A stretch of 64,000 bases of DNA from Methylococcaceae bacterium (GCA_013140705.1 JABFSH010000029.1:1-64000), one strand, 5' to 3'; positions 18,371-26,352 are shown, numbered from the stretch's first letter. The notes: generated by a model from the letters alone, not told the origin. Translations and numbers: made by a program.

Positions 18371-18438
18371 TTCCATAGCCATTTAGCCATTATGGTTACA
18401 GGTCCGTTACAGAACGGGGAAATGTATTACATTTGTGT
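18371..18438 (-). promoter_or_regulatory. Putative activator/promoter region with repeated TGTAAY sites
   Basis: Read on the minus strand it holds TGTAATACATTTC, then TGTAACGG, then TGTAACCATAATGG. The TGTAA(C/T) cores are about 20 and 11 bases apart, roughly two and one helical turns. The same array is conserved in the second PEP-CTERM upstream region, and a looser TGTAACATTT form precedes the genes at 32530 and 20836. It is probably a protein binding array; the protein is unknown. Confidence 0.45.
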
Positions 18439-18559
18439 TCATTTGGTTATCCACACGCACTCTGGCTGCTTTCAAATTGACAGACTAAAGGAGGGGACGG
18501 TCGACGGACGCAGAATCCAGGGATGAAGTAAACAAGCCTATAAGTCTCTCCCCGCAATT

Positions 18560-19105
18560 CGCTTATCCTTGATCGCCGAAGCCGATAACAAAGTGGATGC
18601 GCTGATCACCTACTAATAAGCCGGGCTTAGATGTCCAAAACACCCTGAGGGAATGAGTCTGGGTAGATTTAACCAAGATCGGCGGCAGTGCGGATTTGAA
18701 AGTGCTGGAGGAGCTCGGCCTAACATGTCGAAGTTCAAAAGCGCCGACTAATTTTACCCTTGGCTTGGCTTATGTCCGGCCCCCTTGTTTCCGGCGGCAA
18801 TGGATTTTCCGGGGCAAGTAAACGATTACCGAAACGGGTAGCGCACTCTCAATCGGGTGGCTCAGAGCTTAGAACATTGCCAAGAACGCTTGAGTGCTTA
18901 TTGCCGAAGGCTTTCGGCACACTTGCAATGCGATTGACGGCCAGTGCCCATAAATTGGCTCGGTTACTCTACACAATGATGACCAGAGTTCCGAGTAAGT
19001 AGAACAATCACAAGCTGACTATGAAGCGAAATTTCAGGATCGTACACTTAAATATCTTCAACAAAAAGCAAAAACATTTGGATTTGTTCTTGTAGTACCA
19101 TACGC
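18560..19105 (+). pseudogene. Degraded IS110-family transposase, C-terminal half
   Basis: Plus-strand translation, changing frame several times, gives fragments in the order of an IS110-type C-terminal half. They are DLTKIGGSADLKVLEELGL, a FxxWLGL-like stretch, RLTASAHKLARLLYTMMTR, and QADYEAKFQDRTLKYLQQKA ending KTFGFVLV. Stops and frameshifts interrupt it throughout and the DEDD N-terminal half is gone, so it is a dead remnant. It lies in the 1.2-kb interval between the two PEP-CTERM genes; the rest of that interval holds the riboswitch, the duplicated regulatory segment and a terminator. Confidence 0.7.
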
Positions 19106-19290
19106 TGCTTGACCATCAATAGGTACGCCTGCCGCGTTGTATTTCTCATTGATTTTATTATTTTTTTTAATATGTTTCTTGAGAGCCCTTCGACTACGCT
19201 CTGTTGAGCCTTGTCCAGTCTATTTATTGAGACTCTCTATCTACGGAATGACGACCGGGCTGCAGGCTCCTTCCAGTAGTCATGGCCAAT

Positions 19291-19326
19291 GAAATAACCA
19301 CGTTGGCGGGGACTGGGCCAACGTGG
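19291..19326 (-). terminator. Hairpin terminator after PEP-CTERM gene 2
   Basis: A ten-base-pair perfect stem (CCACGTTGGC / GCCAACGTGG) around a nine-base loop, 22 bases after the stop codon, followed on the minus strand by TTATTTC. The U-tract is short, so termination may be partial. Confidence 0.65.
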
Positions 19327-19347
19327 CGTCCTGCGGGCTACAGCCGT

Positions 19348-20178
19348 TTAAAGTGCTATTTTCTTGCTGCTTTTACGATTCAGGCCAAGTACCGTCATCA
19401 TGCCGGTCAGGAACAGCCAAACCGCTCCCGGTACCGGCACGGAAGACACAGAGACCACACCTTTAATGGTAACTGCCTTGCTTGAGTTGAACAGCGAACT
19501 CAACGTACCATTACTCGTACTGCCATCCAGGGCTTTGACTAGGTTCAGGAATTGCGTACTGATACCCGCCAGCCATAAGCTTTCACCCAGTGATCCACCC
19601 GTCAAGCCAGGCACCGTCGTTGCCCAGCCTCCGGTGAATTGGGTGTTAAAACCTAACGCAAAACCGCCAAAGGTGCCGATGGCATCGGCTTTGCCGTTGG
19701 TGGGTTTGATATCCAGCAAATTGGCACTTAACAGCAACTGGTTTGACTTGGACGACCAGGAGGTCGGGCCAAAATTGCCGGCCGGCAGGGAACCGTTGAT
19801 TTGCAGATAGTTGGTCAGCGATGCGGAACCGATTGAGGTAATCAATTTGCCTTGCGCATTGAAATTGGCCTCATACTTGATTTGATCGCTGCCTACCGCG
19901 TAACTTTTAAATTTTGATCCGTTCAGCGAATCAAAAACAGCCGTGGAACCGGTGCCGGTCAGCTTCCAGTAGGTATTATCGCCTGTTCCAAACTTTTGTA
20001 CCTTAACCACTTCGTTAGTACTTAAAAAGTTTGGGAAACTTGGGGCGATAATACCCGGTGCAGTAAATCCGGGCAAAGTGCTTGAAGCCCTGGGAAGACT
20101 TATAGCCGCATGACCCGCAGTTGCTGCCAAAGGTAACACGAGGGCTAACGCCCATCGTGTAAAGTCAATTACTTTCAT
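19348..20178 (-). CDS. PEP-CTERM sorting-domain protein 2
   Basis: A 276-residue exported protein with a signal peptide (VIDFTRWALALVLPLAATAGHA). The middle is Ser/Thr/Gly/Asn-rich and repeatedly mentions short beta-type strands. The sorting tail is SVPVPGAVWLFLTGMMTVLG then LNRKSSKK: VPVPGA motif, membrane helix, basic end. It is a likely exosortase substrate placed on the surface or in the matrix; no enzyme domain was recognised. Excellent ribosome site (AAGGAG six bases before the ATG). A GEMM-I riboswitch ends about 23 bases before the start codon, close enough to hide the ribosome site. A hairpin terminator follows. Confidence 0.9.
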   Translation of the reverse strand: MKVIDFTRWALALVLPLAATAGHAAISLPRASSTLPGFTAPGIIAPSFPNFLSTNEVVKVQKFGTGDNTYWKLTGTGSTAVFDSLNGSKFKSYAVGSDQIKYEANFNAQGKLITSIGSASLTNYLQINGSLPAGNFGPTSWSSKSNQLLLSANLLDIKPTNGKADAIGTFGGFALGFNTQFTGGWATTVPGLTGGSLGESLWLAGISTQFLNLVKALDGSTSNGTLSSLFNSSKAVTIKGVVSVSSVPVPGAVWLFLTGMMTVLGLNRKSSKKIAL

Positions 20179-20201
20179 TAATAACTCCTTAATTAATTAA
20201 T

Positions 20202-20282
20202 GTGACAACCCGGCTATCTCCCGTACCTCAAGACCCGCAGCTTTCCGTCCCCGCCTCACAGCGGGTTTAGCTTTTACACGTT
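20202..20282 (-). promoter_or_regulatory. GEMM-I cyclic di-GMP riboswitch before PEP-CTERM gene 2
   Basis: Minus strand: GTGTAAAAGCTAAACCC, hairpin CCCGCT-GTGA-GGCGGG with a GNRA loop, GGGGACGGAAAGCTGCGGGTCT, a variable hairpin, GATAGCCGGGTTGTCAC. It is the best-formed of the three copies and the closest to its start codon (about 23 bases), with AAGGAG between. TATAAC-like sequence just upstream (20281-20290 region) could be the -10 box. Confidence 0.92.
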
Positions 20283-20412
20283 ATAGTTATAGATACTTGC
20301 CTGCTTAGAACACCGTCTAATGTTCTGACAATGTCACATCCCCGCTACCCTGTATATCCCTTTATAATTTCCCTGTTAACTGTTGATCAGTCCATGACTC
20401 TTTCAACTGGAG

Positions 20413-20482
20413 CGCATTATTCCATAGCCATTTAACCATTATGGTTACAGGTCCATTACAGAACGGCGAAATGTATTACAAT
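20413..20482 (-). promoter_or_regulatory. Putative activator/promoter region with repeated TGTAAY sites, copy 2
   Basis: Minus strand: TGTAATACATTTC, TGTAATGG, TGTAACCATAATGG with the same spacing as in copy 1. Differences between the copies fall mainly between the TGTAAY cores, which suggests the cores are under selection. Confidence 0.45.
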
Positions 20483-20835
20483 CGTAATTGATTGATTCCC
20501 CCCACGCACTCTGGACGCTTTAATATTGACAGACTATAGGAGGGGCTGTCGACGGACGCAGTATCCAGGGATGAAGTAAACAGTAATTTCCGGACTATAA
20601 GTCTCCCCCGGCAACCCGTTTATGCGTGGATTTTTCGCCATGCATGAAATGGACATGGCGCTATATTTAAAAACCGCACTTTTATTCACACTCATCGGGA
20701 AGTTATTTATTGTCATATCTAAAGAATTTGTGACAGAGAATTCTTGACGTTGTTATATAGCTGTAACATTTATCCAGTACAGTGATCCCAACTTAATCTC
20801 AGATATCATTAAAACTCTATTCGCTAGTTTGTAAT

Positions 20836-21312
20836 ATGTCCTCCCAAGAAGTAACTGAAACCGACAAAAAACACATTGTTTCCATGCGTTTAAACAACAA
20901 TGATCGTAATGCCATTCAACTGCTTGCATCACGGTTGTATGTCAGAGAATCCGAACTCTATCGCCTGGCCGTCAATCATCTATTGATACGCCTGAACAGG
21001 CTACATGATGAGGATTGTTTAGGGAGTGATTTACTTCCCTTATTCATAGAGTTTAGAGAGGAATTAATTCATAACCTGAGCCTGAAAAAGCAGCAGTTGT
21101 TCAAAATAGTCAATCACGGTAATGTCCCGCCGGACAAGTTTGTAACAATGGCTGATATTGAACTACTTTTGTTACCCCCCTATCTGGTAAGGCAGCGCTT
21201 GTTGCTGATGGAAGATGCACGCACAGCCAAACAAAATGATATCAACGCCTGGCTAAAATCCTATTATGAAGATAAATATGGACTGCCCAGGACGTCGAAT
21301 GAACCGATTTAA
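20836..21312 (+). CDS. Ribbon-helix-helix-like putative regulator
   Basis: A 158-residue soluble protein. Residues about 12-53 (KHIVSMRLNNNDRNAIQLLA, RLYVRESELYRLAVNHLL) have the strand-helix-turn-helix spacing of ribbon-helix-helix DNA-binding proteins of the CopG/MetJ type. The remaining 100 residues are charged and helical (EELIHNLSLKKQQLFKI, PPYLVRQRLLLMEDA) and unrecognised. It is transcribed towards the end of the type II secretion cluster and away from the PEP-CTERM genes. A TGTAACATTT element at 20771-20780 lies in its own upstream region. A role as regulator of the neighbouring surface genes is inferred from position and fold only. Confidence 0.7.
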   Translation: MSSQEVTETDKKHIVSMRLNNNDRNAIQLLASRLYVRESELYRLAVNHLLIRLNRLHDEDCLGSDLLPLFIEFREELIHNLSLKKQQLFKIVNHGNVPPDKFVTMADIELLLLPPYLVRQRLLLMEDARTAKQNDINAWLKSYYEDKYGLPRTSNEPI

Positions 21313-21377
21313 ACAATCCCCTATATGTTTTCAGCCCCCTAAGGTCATGAGAACTTGTAACGGTATTCAAAAAGATA

Positions 21378-21390
21378 GTAACTATTCAGT
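21378..21390. repeat. Solo end of MITE-like family A
   Basis: gtaactattcag in the same form as the ends of the elements at 13271-13412 and 35908-36072, with no matching inverted end nearby. Probably a truncated copy. Confidence 0.4.
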
Positions 21391-21485
21391 GTAACCAAAT
21401 AGTGAAGTCGAAGGACTCTCAAAAAACAGCTGCTGAAACCTTCAGTTTGTGTAAGTGTTTTTCGCAACCCAAGCAAAACGGCCGG

Positions 21486-21992
21486 CTAATGCATCAACAA
21501 GGCTACCTTGGCGTTCACAATACCTAATTTATTGTCACGGGCGACGGTTATTTGATTCACGTGAATGTCATGCTTACTATCAAGCATTACGAGCCAATAA
21601 ATTAGTTGATCGAATGGTATGTTTTCAAGATTTAGATTCATTGTCTCTTCGCCATCCGGCAACATGCTTTTAATAAAGGGGGTTATAGCCAACTGATTAC
21701 CACTAGCTTCAACAATAGCCATGAGTGTTTGTTTATCTCCGATGGCTGCAACAGACTCCCTTTTCTTTTGCAACTCACGAGCTTCCTTGGTAATCCTTGC
21801 CAACTGTTGGTAAGTCATCTGTTGTGCATTTATTTTGTGATCGAGCTGCGTTTTTTCCGTTGCGATGGGGTTATAAACCAACAGATACAGACCATAAAAT
21901 ATGACGAAAACACTGCCGCCGGCAGCTAACCATCGCTCTCTTGGCGAAAATGCGGCCAAGCGCTGCAAAATGTCATTTATCTCTGATTTCAA
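21486..21992 (-). CDS. gspM: Type II secretion protein M
   Basis: A 168-residue inner-membrane protein of the T2SS assembly platform, partner of GspL. Near the start: LAAFSPRERWLAAGGSVFVI, then LYLLVYNP, the single N-terminal membrane segment. Coiled-coil (QQMTYQQLARITKEARELQK) and the small ferredoxin-like periplasmic domain follow. The frame is open to a TTG at 22025. The TTG at 21992 has a perfect GGAGG six bases upstream and is the better start, giving a 20-base overlap with gspL. It is the last gene of the cluster; gspN is not present. Confidence 0.88.
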   Translation of the reverse strand: MKSEINDILQRLAAFSPRERWLAAGGSVFVIFYGLYLLVYNPIATEKTQLDHKINAQQMTYQQLARITKEARELQKKRESVAAIGDKQTLMAIVEASGNQLAITPFIKSMLPDGEETMNLNLENIPFDQLIYWLVMLDSKHDIHVNQITVARDNKLGIVNAKVALLMH

Positions 21993-23175
21993 GATTCGCC
22001 TCCACGCCTTGTTGGCCAGTTTCAACTGATGTAATGTTCACTGACAGTCCGGATTGACTTTCGAGCTGTTGTTTGAACTGATCAACTTGATGCCGATTAG
22101 GTGCCGTCAATCTAATTTGAAAAATATCATTCACAAAATCCATCTGTTCAATTATAAAGCTCGAATGAGCCGTTAACAGATCCCCTGACTGATAGAGCAA
22201 GCGCATGAATTGACTATCGTTAGACGCCTGTTTTTTCAGATCATTGAGCTGTTGCTCTGCCTGAACCTTGATATTGACAACGCGCTTGACGTCCGGAAAG
22301 GTTTGCTTGAACAACGCCAGATTCCGGGTTTCCAGTGTGCTGAGCTGTGAATTTTTTTGCCAATAATCCCCGATAAATATCCCGAACTGTATCAGTAGCG
22401 CCAGCAGGGCAACAGCTAACGTTGGCAGCCACTGACGCCATTGCCAGTCATCCTTGCTTTTTCGGCTGTAGGGTGCTGTCAATAAATTAAAAGCTCCATT
22501 AAGCTTGTCCACTTCTGACTGAAATAGCCTTAGGATTTTGTCTGTGCTGTGGTGAACGGTAGGTATAGAGAACGCGGATAGCTCCGGTTGGGGGGCGGGG
22601 GCGCCTTCATGCCATAGCTGTAAGGACTGAATGCCTGGATTTTCTTTAAGCAGTTGACTGATAAATGACGGTAACGCATCGACATCAACACCACCCCCTA
22701 ACCTATCCCCATAACGCACAACAGCCGTGGACTGCTCTATGAAGAGCGAACAACTGTCAGGCTCAGAGGGCAAACCGAAGGTCTCCGGATAAACACTGTC
22801 CAGTTCAATATCGAGTGCTTGAAATGTCGATACATAGGCCTGCATCCGTTCATGGCTGATACCCGCTACATCAACACAATCTTTGATATGGCGATGCCAC
22901 ACCAGGTGAAAGGTTTCGACATCGTCGGCCAGCAGGTCATCCAGCGCAAAAGGCAAGGCTTTTTTTATTTGCGCGTTGGTTTTAACAGGCAGTTCCACGG
23001 CCAGCAAGACTACCTCTGATGCCGGCACCAACAGTGTGACTCTCTTGTTAATAGCCGCGATGGACAATTCTGTTAACGACCCCTGATGCACATCCATTGC
23101 AGGATCATCCATCAACAGCCATTCAATGGCATCATCCTCCCGCTTGAGCGGTCTAGCGACTATACGTTCAACCAT
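21973..23175 (-). CDS. gspL: Type II secretion protein L
   Basis: A 400-residue bitopic protein linking the ATPase GspE to the membrane platform. The cytoplasmic actin-like half spans residues about 1-240 (VTLLVPASEVVLLAVELPVK, QIKKALPFALDDLLADDVET, the conserved GspL core). Then comes a membrane segment (WLPTLAVALLALLIQFGIF) and a periplasmic domain with coiled coil (AEQQLNDLKKQASND) and a ferredoxin-like fold. Its ATG overlaps the end of gspK by eight bases and its end overlaps gspM, so translation is coupled. Length is typical for the family. Confidence 0.92.
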   Translation of the reverse strand: MVERIVARPLKREDDAIEWLLMDDPAMDVHQGSLTELSIAAINKRVTLLVPASEVVLLAVELPVKTNAQIKKALPFALDDLLADDVETFHLVWHRHIKDCVDVAGISHERMQAYVSTFQALDIELDSVYPETFGLPSEPDSCSLFIEQSTAVVRYGDRLGGGVDVDALPSFISQLLKENPGIQSLQLWHEGAPAPQPELSAFSIPTVHHSTDKILRLFQSEVDKLNGAFNLLTAPYSRKSKDDWQWRQWLPTLAVALLALLIQFGIFIGDYWQKNSQLSTLETRNLALFKQTFPDVKRVVNIKVQAEQQLNDLKKQASNDSQFMRLLYQSGDLLTAHSSFIIEQMDFVNDIFQIRLTAPNRHQVDQFKQQLESQSGLSVNITSVETGQQGVEANLEIRDK

Positions 23176-24118
23176 CTAACGCCCCCCTGCGCATACGACT
23201 CACCACGTTGACCTTACCTTCCTGATTGCGTGTTAACTGGGACCTGAAATCCAGGCCCACACTGCCCATATCAACGTGCCCTGATACCAGGAAGTGCTTG
23301 CTGGCCACACTGAGACTTTGCTGATTGATAGTGATACCCGACATTGCCTCATCCTTAAAAAAGTCTTCCACTTTTTTAAACGGCTTTCCGCTGGCTCTGA
23401 ACAACGATTCTGCCTGGTTTTTATTGATATTTTCCGCCATCGTTCGCAAAACCATCGCAGTCGCCGTGTTGACATTAACGGGTTCATGACTGTCAGCGAC
23501 ATAAATATAAGGCAACAATTTTTGATAATCCTTAAAAGTGATACCCTGTACGCGGAGTAGTTCGCTGACATCAGAAAATAAGCCATTCGCGCTACGGTAG
23601 GGTTGTGTCAGCCTGAAATAGGTTTCGTCCTCGGCGCCATTGGGGTAGCGGATCAGTGTATCCGCATCCAGCCAGTCCAGTATGGCATCAACCAGCTCGG
23701 GTTTAATGTCGAGAAAGATGAACAAGCGTTTAAGTCGCTGCACGTCTTCGTCGCTGGCATTGCCCTCCTTGAGTAGATTATTCAGATTTAACCGACCCTG
23801 GAGCTCTGTAATGTCGGCATTGATAGTCCCTTCCGAGATCGCGGCCACAGGCAGTGGGCGACTCCAAAGATCAGATGAGGCATCGAATTTGTTTTTTAAC
23901 AAATCCATGCGCAGCTGGTTTTCAGCCCACGCTTCAAGACTATGCACATATTCCCAGGCCTGAAGGGTGCGCAACTGGTTTTGGGTTCTGCGACTATCCA
24001 TCTGCCGACTGCTTGACATTGAGACCAGTGCAACCGTAACCACTGTCAGCACCAACATAACGGTAATCAGTGCAATGCCCTGTTCGGCTCGACGACTGCT
24101 GAATACTGTTGAAGTCAT
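23168..24118 (-). CDS. gspK: Type II secretion minor pseudopilin K
   Basis: A 316-residue minor pseudopilin that caps the pseudopilus tip with GspI and GspJ. Type IV leader and helix: RRAEQGIALITVMLVLTVV (cleavage after Gly, with Ile in place of the usual Phe at +1, as in other GspK). The large family-specific globular domain includes ADITELQGRLNLNNL and AILDWLDADTLIRYPNGAED, the GspK calcium-site region. GspK lacks the usual Glu5, and that is so here (position 5 of the mature chain is Thr). Its start overlaps the gspJ stop as ATGA. Confidence 0.95.
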   Translation of the reverse strand: MTSTVFSSRRAEQGIALITVMLVLTVVTVALVSMSSSRQMDSRRTQNQLRTLQAWEYVHSLEAWAENQLRMDLLKNKFDASSDLWSRPLPVAAISEGTINADITELQGRLNLNNLLKEGNASDEDVQRLKRLFIFLDIKPELVDAILDWLDADTLIRYPNGAEDETYFRLTQPYRSANGLFSDVSELLRVQGITFKDYQKLLPYIYVADSHEPVNVNTATAMVLRTMAENINKNQAESLFRASGKPFKKVEDFFKDEAMSGITINQQSLSVASKHFLVSGHVDMGSVGLDFRSQLTRNQEGKVNVVSRMRRGALDG

Positions 24119-24780
24119 TGATGTATTAAAAACAAGCGCTGGATACTGCCCAGCCCTGACAATATAAAATTAACTTCAACAGCATTAGGAACGCCGGAAC
24201 CACTGCCGTTCAAGGACATCCACCGTTGCTCTGTCTCATAGAAGTACCTAACCGTCACATGATCTGCATTGATTAGTTTTCTTCGTCGAAAGGTTGATTG
24301 AGGGGTTCTATCGGTAAAAGCCCAGACCTGACGATACAGAGCGCCATTTTCAAATCGATAACTAATTCTCTGCAGACTGTTTGCCGCTGTGTCTTTGGAC
24401 CAAAGGGGAACATTACGCGTTAAGGTTAGAATTTCACTGCCACGACCACCGGTGAAAGCCGGCTCCGCCGTTCCCAGTTCGTCTCTGATCGGTCTATTGC
24501 TTGCCTGACTCAGGTCTTCGTTAAGCAGATAAAGGGTCGTCTGCAATTGTGCCAACTGCTCAGAGCGAGGTTCTGTTGCAGCGCGTGCGTTCAGTATCGA
24601 TGCCAGTCCGGCATAAGCCATCATTGATAATATGGCAAAAATGGCCAGCGCTATCAGTATTTCCAGCAAGGTAAAGCCCTTAATCCTAAAAGGTGCAGGT
24701 GAAAGTGAGGAAAGCCGTTCGTGCAGAGCTTTGTCAAAGCCCGTCCTGAGCGGTGCCGAAGGGCAGGAGCGGATTTTCAT
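24115..24780 (-). CDS. gspJ: Type II secretion minor pseudopilin J with repeat-derived leader
   Basis: A 221-residue minor pseudopilin. The mature part begins after RIKG with FTLLEILIALAIFAILSMMA (Phe1, Glu5 present) and continues with the GspJ core (SEQLAQLQTTLYLLNEDLSQ, ILTLTRNVPLWS). The leader is abnormal: the frame is open back to an ATG at 24912 that overlaps the gspI stop (ATGA). A 129-bp palindromic repeat (24715-24843, exactly 43 codons) lies in frame between it and the pilin. The ATG at 24780 lies inside the repeat with GGGGTG upstream and gives a 33-residue leader (normal: 6-15), so I use it. The 24912 start would give a 265-residue product. Either way the leader is very long, and processing by the prepilin peptidase should be checked. 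Confidence 0.88.
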   Translation of the reverse strand: MKIRSCPSAPLRTGFDKALHERLSSLSPAPFRIKGFTLLEILIALAIFAILSMMAYAGLASILNARAATEPRSEQLAQLQTTLYLLNEDLSQASNRPIRDELGTAEPAFTGGRGSEILTLTRNVPLWSKDTAANSLQRISYRFENGALYRQVWAFTDRTPQSTFRRRKLINADHVTVRYFYETEQRWMSLNGSGSGVPNAVEVNFILSGLGSIQRLFLIHQ

Positions 24781-24843
24781 GCTCACCCCACCGAGTGAGC
24801 CTACCATAATCCCGTTACCCATCGACGGGCTCAGGCCGAACGG
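24715..24843. repeat. REP-like palindromic repeat inside gspJ
   Basis: Bounded by ccgttcgtgcagagc and its inverted counterpart gctcaggccgaacgg. Inside are gtcctgagcggtgccgaagggcagg and atcgacgggctcagg, the same TTCGACAGGCTCAG-type blocks found in other intergenic repeats here. Length 129 bp, a multiple of three, so it does not break the gspJ frame. Confidence 0.75.
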
Positions 24844-24908
24844 AATCTTGGTAGGCTTAACTGCTCTTTTTAGGTAAATAGAGAATCCAGTATGATTTGA
24901 CAAGCGCT

Positions 24909-25286
24909 TCATCCGTCTTTATTTACATCGCTGATCAAGCTGAAATACGCCTCTTTTTCACCCTCAAGCGAAACATCAATGCGATATCGCCATAGCCCGG
25001 AAAGATTACTTGCTCTGCGTTGAATCTGCCAAAACCAGCGTCGTCCTGCCATTTGATCCCAGCCTTCCTGTTTTTCCGGTTTTTCTTTGACCATATGCAA
25101 CTGCACGGCATGATTGCTCGCAATTATCGATGCCAGCGTTTTATTCTCCAGATACCACAAGTTCTTGATGTTATCGGCTGTGATCTTAATGGCGCTTACC
25201 ATGACGATGGCCAGTATGGCCAATGCAATCAGGACCTCCAGCAAAGTGAAGCCTTGCAGTCGACAGATAACAGGATATCTGTTCAC
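24909..25286 (-). CDS. gspI: Type II secretion minor pseudopilin I
   Basis: A 125-residue minor pseudopilin that starts assembly of the pseudopilus tip with GspJ and GspK. Leader MNRYPVICRLQG, cleavage before FTLLEVLIALAILAIVMVSA with Phe1 and Glu5. The small GspI domain follows (LENKTLASIIASNHAVQLHM, WFWQIQR). The start codon is GTG at 25286 and overlaps the gspH stop (GTGA), so translation is probably coupled. Length normal for GspI. Confidence 0.95.
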   Translation of the reverse strand: MNRYPVICRLQGFTLLEVLIALAILAIVMVSAIKITADNIKNLWYLENKTLASIIASNHAVQLHMVKEKPEKQEGWDQMAGRRWFWQIQRRASNLSGLWRYRIDVSLEGEKEAYFSLISDVNKDG

Positions 25287-25795
25287 AGCTTCGATTCGGA
25301 GTGAATCATTAAGCCGTCCGACGGGGTGTTACTCACCCTAAAAATATCATCGCTATTGCTGACTGATAGCCTGATTTCAAACAAGGCCATGTCACCATCC
25401 GGTGTCACTATGATTTGAGGCTGCGGTTCGAGAATCTGAGCAGGTTGATTGACCAAACTCACTGATTTCTGATCTTTAACCAGGGCCAGTTGCATCTGCG
25501 GCATCAAGGCACGCGCCCTGAACAGCATATCGCCAGTTTCAGGATGCCATTTATTATTTTGCATCACTGTAAAACGATAACTCATTCTGAATACTTCAAG
25601 ACCCATAGGCGTACCTCGCACCGAGGCCTCCTGAGAAGCCAAATCCAGCAGCTTAACGAGTCTCTCTGCTTCAAACTTTTGCTTATCACGCACATCGGAA
25701 AGGCTCATCGATAATAGCGCCGTGCCAGTTATAATCCCTAACAGAACCAATACAATCAGTAATTCGATCAGGGTAAAGCCTTTGTTACGAAGCAT
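25283..25795 (-). CDS. gspH: Type II secretion minor pseudopilin H
   Basis: A 170-residue minor pseudopilin with a short leader (MLRNKG) before FTLIELLIVLVLLGIITGTA, with Phe1 and Glu5. The C-terminal beta domain is of the GspH/FimT type (QEASVRGTPMGLEVFRMSYR, then a C-terminal strand region DDIFRVSNTPSDGL). It sits between gspG and gspI in the standard order, 20 bases after the gspG stop. It is thought to join the tip complex to the major pseudopilin shaft. Confidence 0.93.
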   Translation of the reverse strand: MLRNKGFTLIELLIVLVLLGIITGTALLSMSLSDVRDKQKFEAERLVKLLDLASQEASVRGTPMGLEVFRMSYRFTVMQNNKWHPETGDMLFRARALMPQMQLALVKDQKSVSLVNQPAQILEPQPQIIVTPDGDMALFEIRLSVSNSDDIFRVSNTPSDGLMIHSESKL

Positions 25796-25815
25796 ACAAC
25801 CCGCAATTGCAATGT

Positions 25816-26247
25816 TTATTTCTGAATCCAGTTGGTGATGTCTGCACCCGCTTCGGTTCCGCCTTCAACGCCATCAGCACCGTATGAATACAGATCAAAC
25901 TCACCATGTAGACCGGGTTTTAAATAAAAGTAAGGTTTGCCCCAGGCATCTACCGGCATTTGAGCAAGATAGCCCCCCTGTTTCCAATGCGTTCCCTGAG
26001 GGAGTTCGGTCGGTTTAGTCACCAGGGCTTCCAGACCCTGTTCGGTGCTGGGATAGCTGAAATTATCCAGGCGATACAGATCCAGGGCAGCAGAAATTGC
26101 ACGGATATCCTGCAATGTTCGGGTTGCTCTGGCTTCATCAGGTCTACCCATAATTTTGGGCACGATGATGGACGCCAGAATTCCCAGGATAACGACTACG
26201 ATCATGACTTCGATGAGGGTAAAGCCGCGGTATTTTTTGTCAGACAT
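25816..26247 (-). CDS. gspG: Type II secretion major pseudopilin G
   Basis: A 143-residue major pseudopilin, the shaft subunit of the T2SS pseudopilus. Leader MSDKKYRG then FTLIEVMIVVVILGILASII with Phe1 and Glu5. The diagnostic GspG block follows: TLQDIRAISAALDLYRLDNF, YPSTEQGLEALVTKP, and a C-terminal AWGKPYFYLKPGLHGEFDLY with YSYGADG, which carries the calcium loop. Length and sequence are entirely typical. A 424-bp gap with a palindromic repeat separates it from gspF, so gspG-M may have its own promoter. A GTAACATTTTATTCC stretch at about 26289-26305 resembles the TGTAACATTT motif seen elsewhere. Confidence 0.97.
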   Translation of the reverse strand: MSDKKYRGFTLIEVMIVVVILGILASIIVPKIMGRPDEARATRTLQDIRAISAALDLYRLDNFSYPSTEQGLEALVTKPTELPQGTHWKQGGYLAQMPVDAWGKPYFYLKPGLHGEFDLYSYGADGVEGGTEAGADITNWIQK

Positions 26248-26352
26248 AATTCAAATAAATATCAGGTTAATAAGGTGCCCGGACAGAAGCCGGGAATAAA
26301 ATGTTACCTGATTACCCACAAGCCTCAACTGAAATAGCAAACACTCAAGTAG

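Larger units (their letters stand above)
18167..18590. repeat. Duplicated regulatory segment, copy 1
   Basis: From the riboswitch outward to about 18590 this stretch matches 20202-20625 in long blocks: riboswitch, ttccatagccattta, attatggttacaggtcc, ttacagaacgg, aatgtattaca, cacgcactctgg, cagacta..aggagggg, cgacggacgcag, atccagggatgaagtaaac. The downstream genes differ, so the promoter-riboswitch unit was copied separately or the genes diverged fast. Confidence 0.75.
20202..20625. repeat. Duplicated regulatory segment, copy 2
   Basis: Partner of 18167-18590, in the same orientation and order of blocks (riboswitch, TGTAAY array, cgacggacgcag...atccagggatgaagtaaac). The interval 20179-20835 has no gene: it contains this segment and then the promoter area of the plus-strand gene at 20836. 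Confidence 0.75.

Noticed and set aside
18353-18385. Search for a sigma-54 (GG-N10-GC) promoter before the PEP-CTERM genes
   Set aside because: TGGAATAATGCGGCA looks similar but the GG-GC spacing is nine, and it is not kept in the second copy.
18560-19105. Possible intact gene between the PEP-CTERM genes (80-codon frame at 18760)
   Set aside because: The translation is a piece of an IS110-type C-terminus in one of several broken frames.
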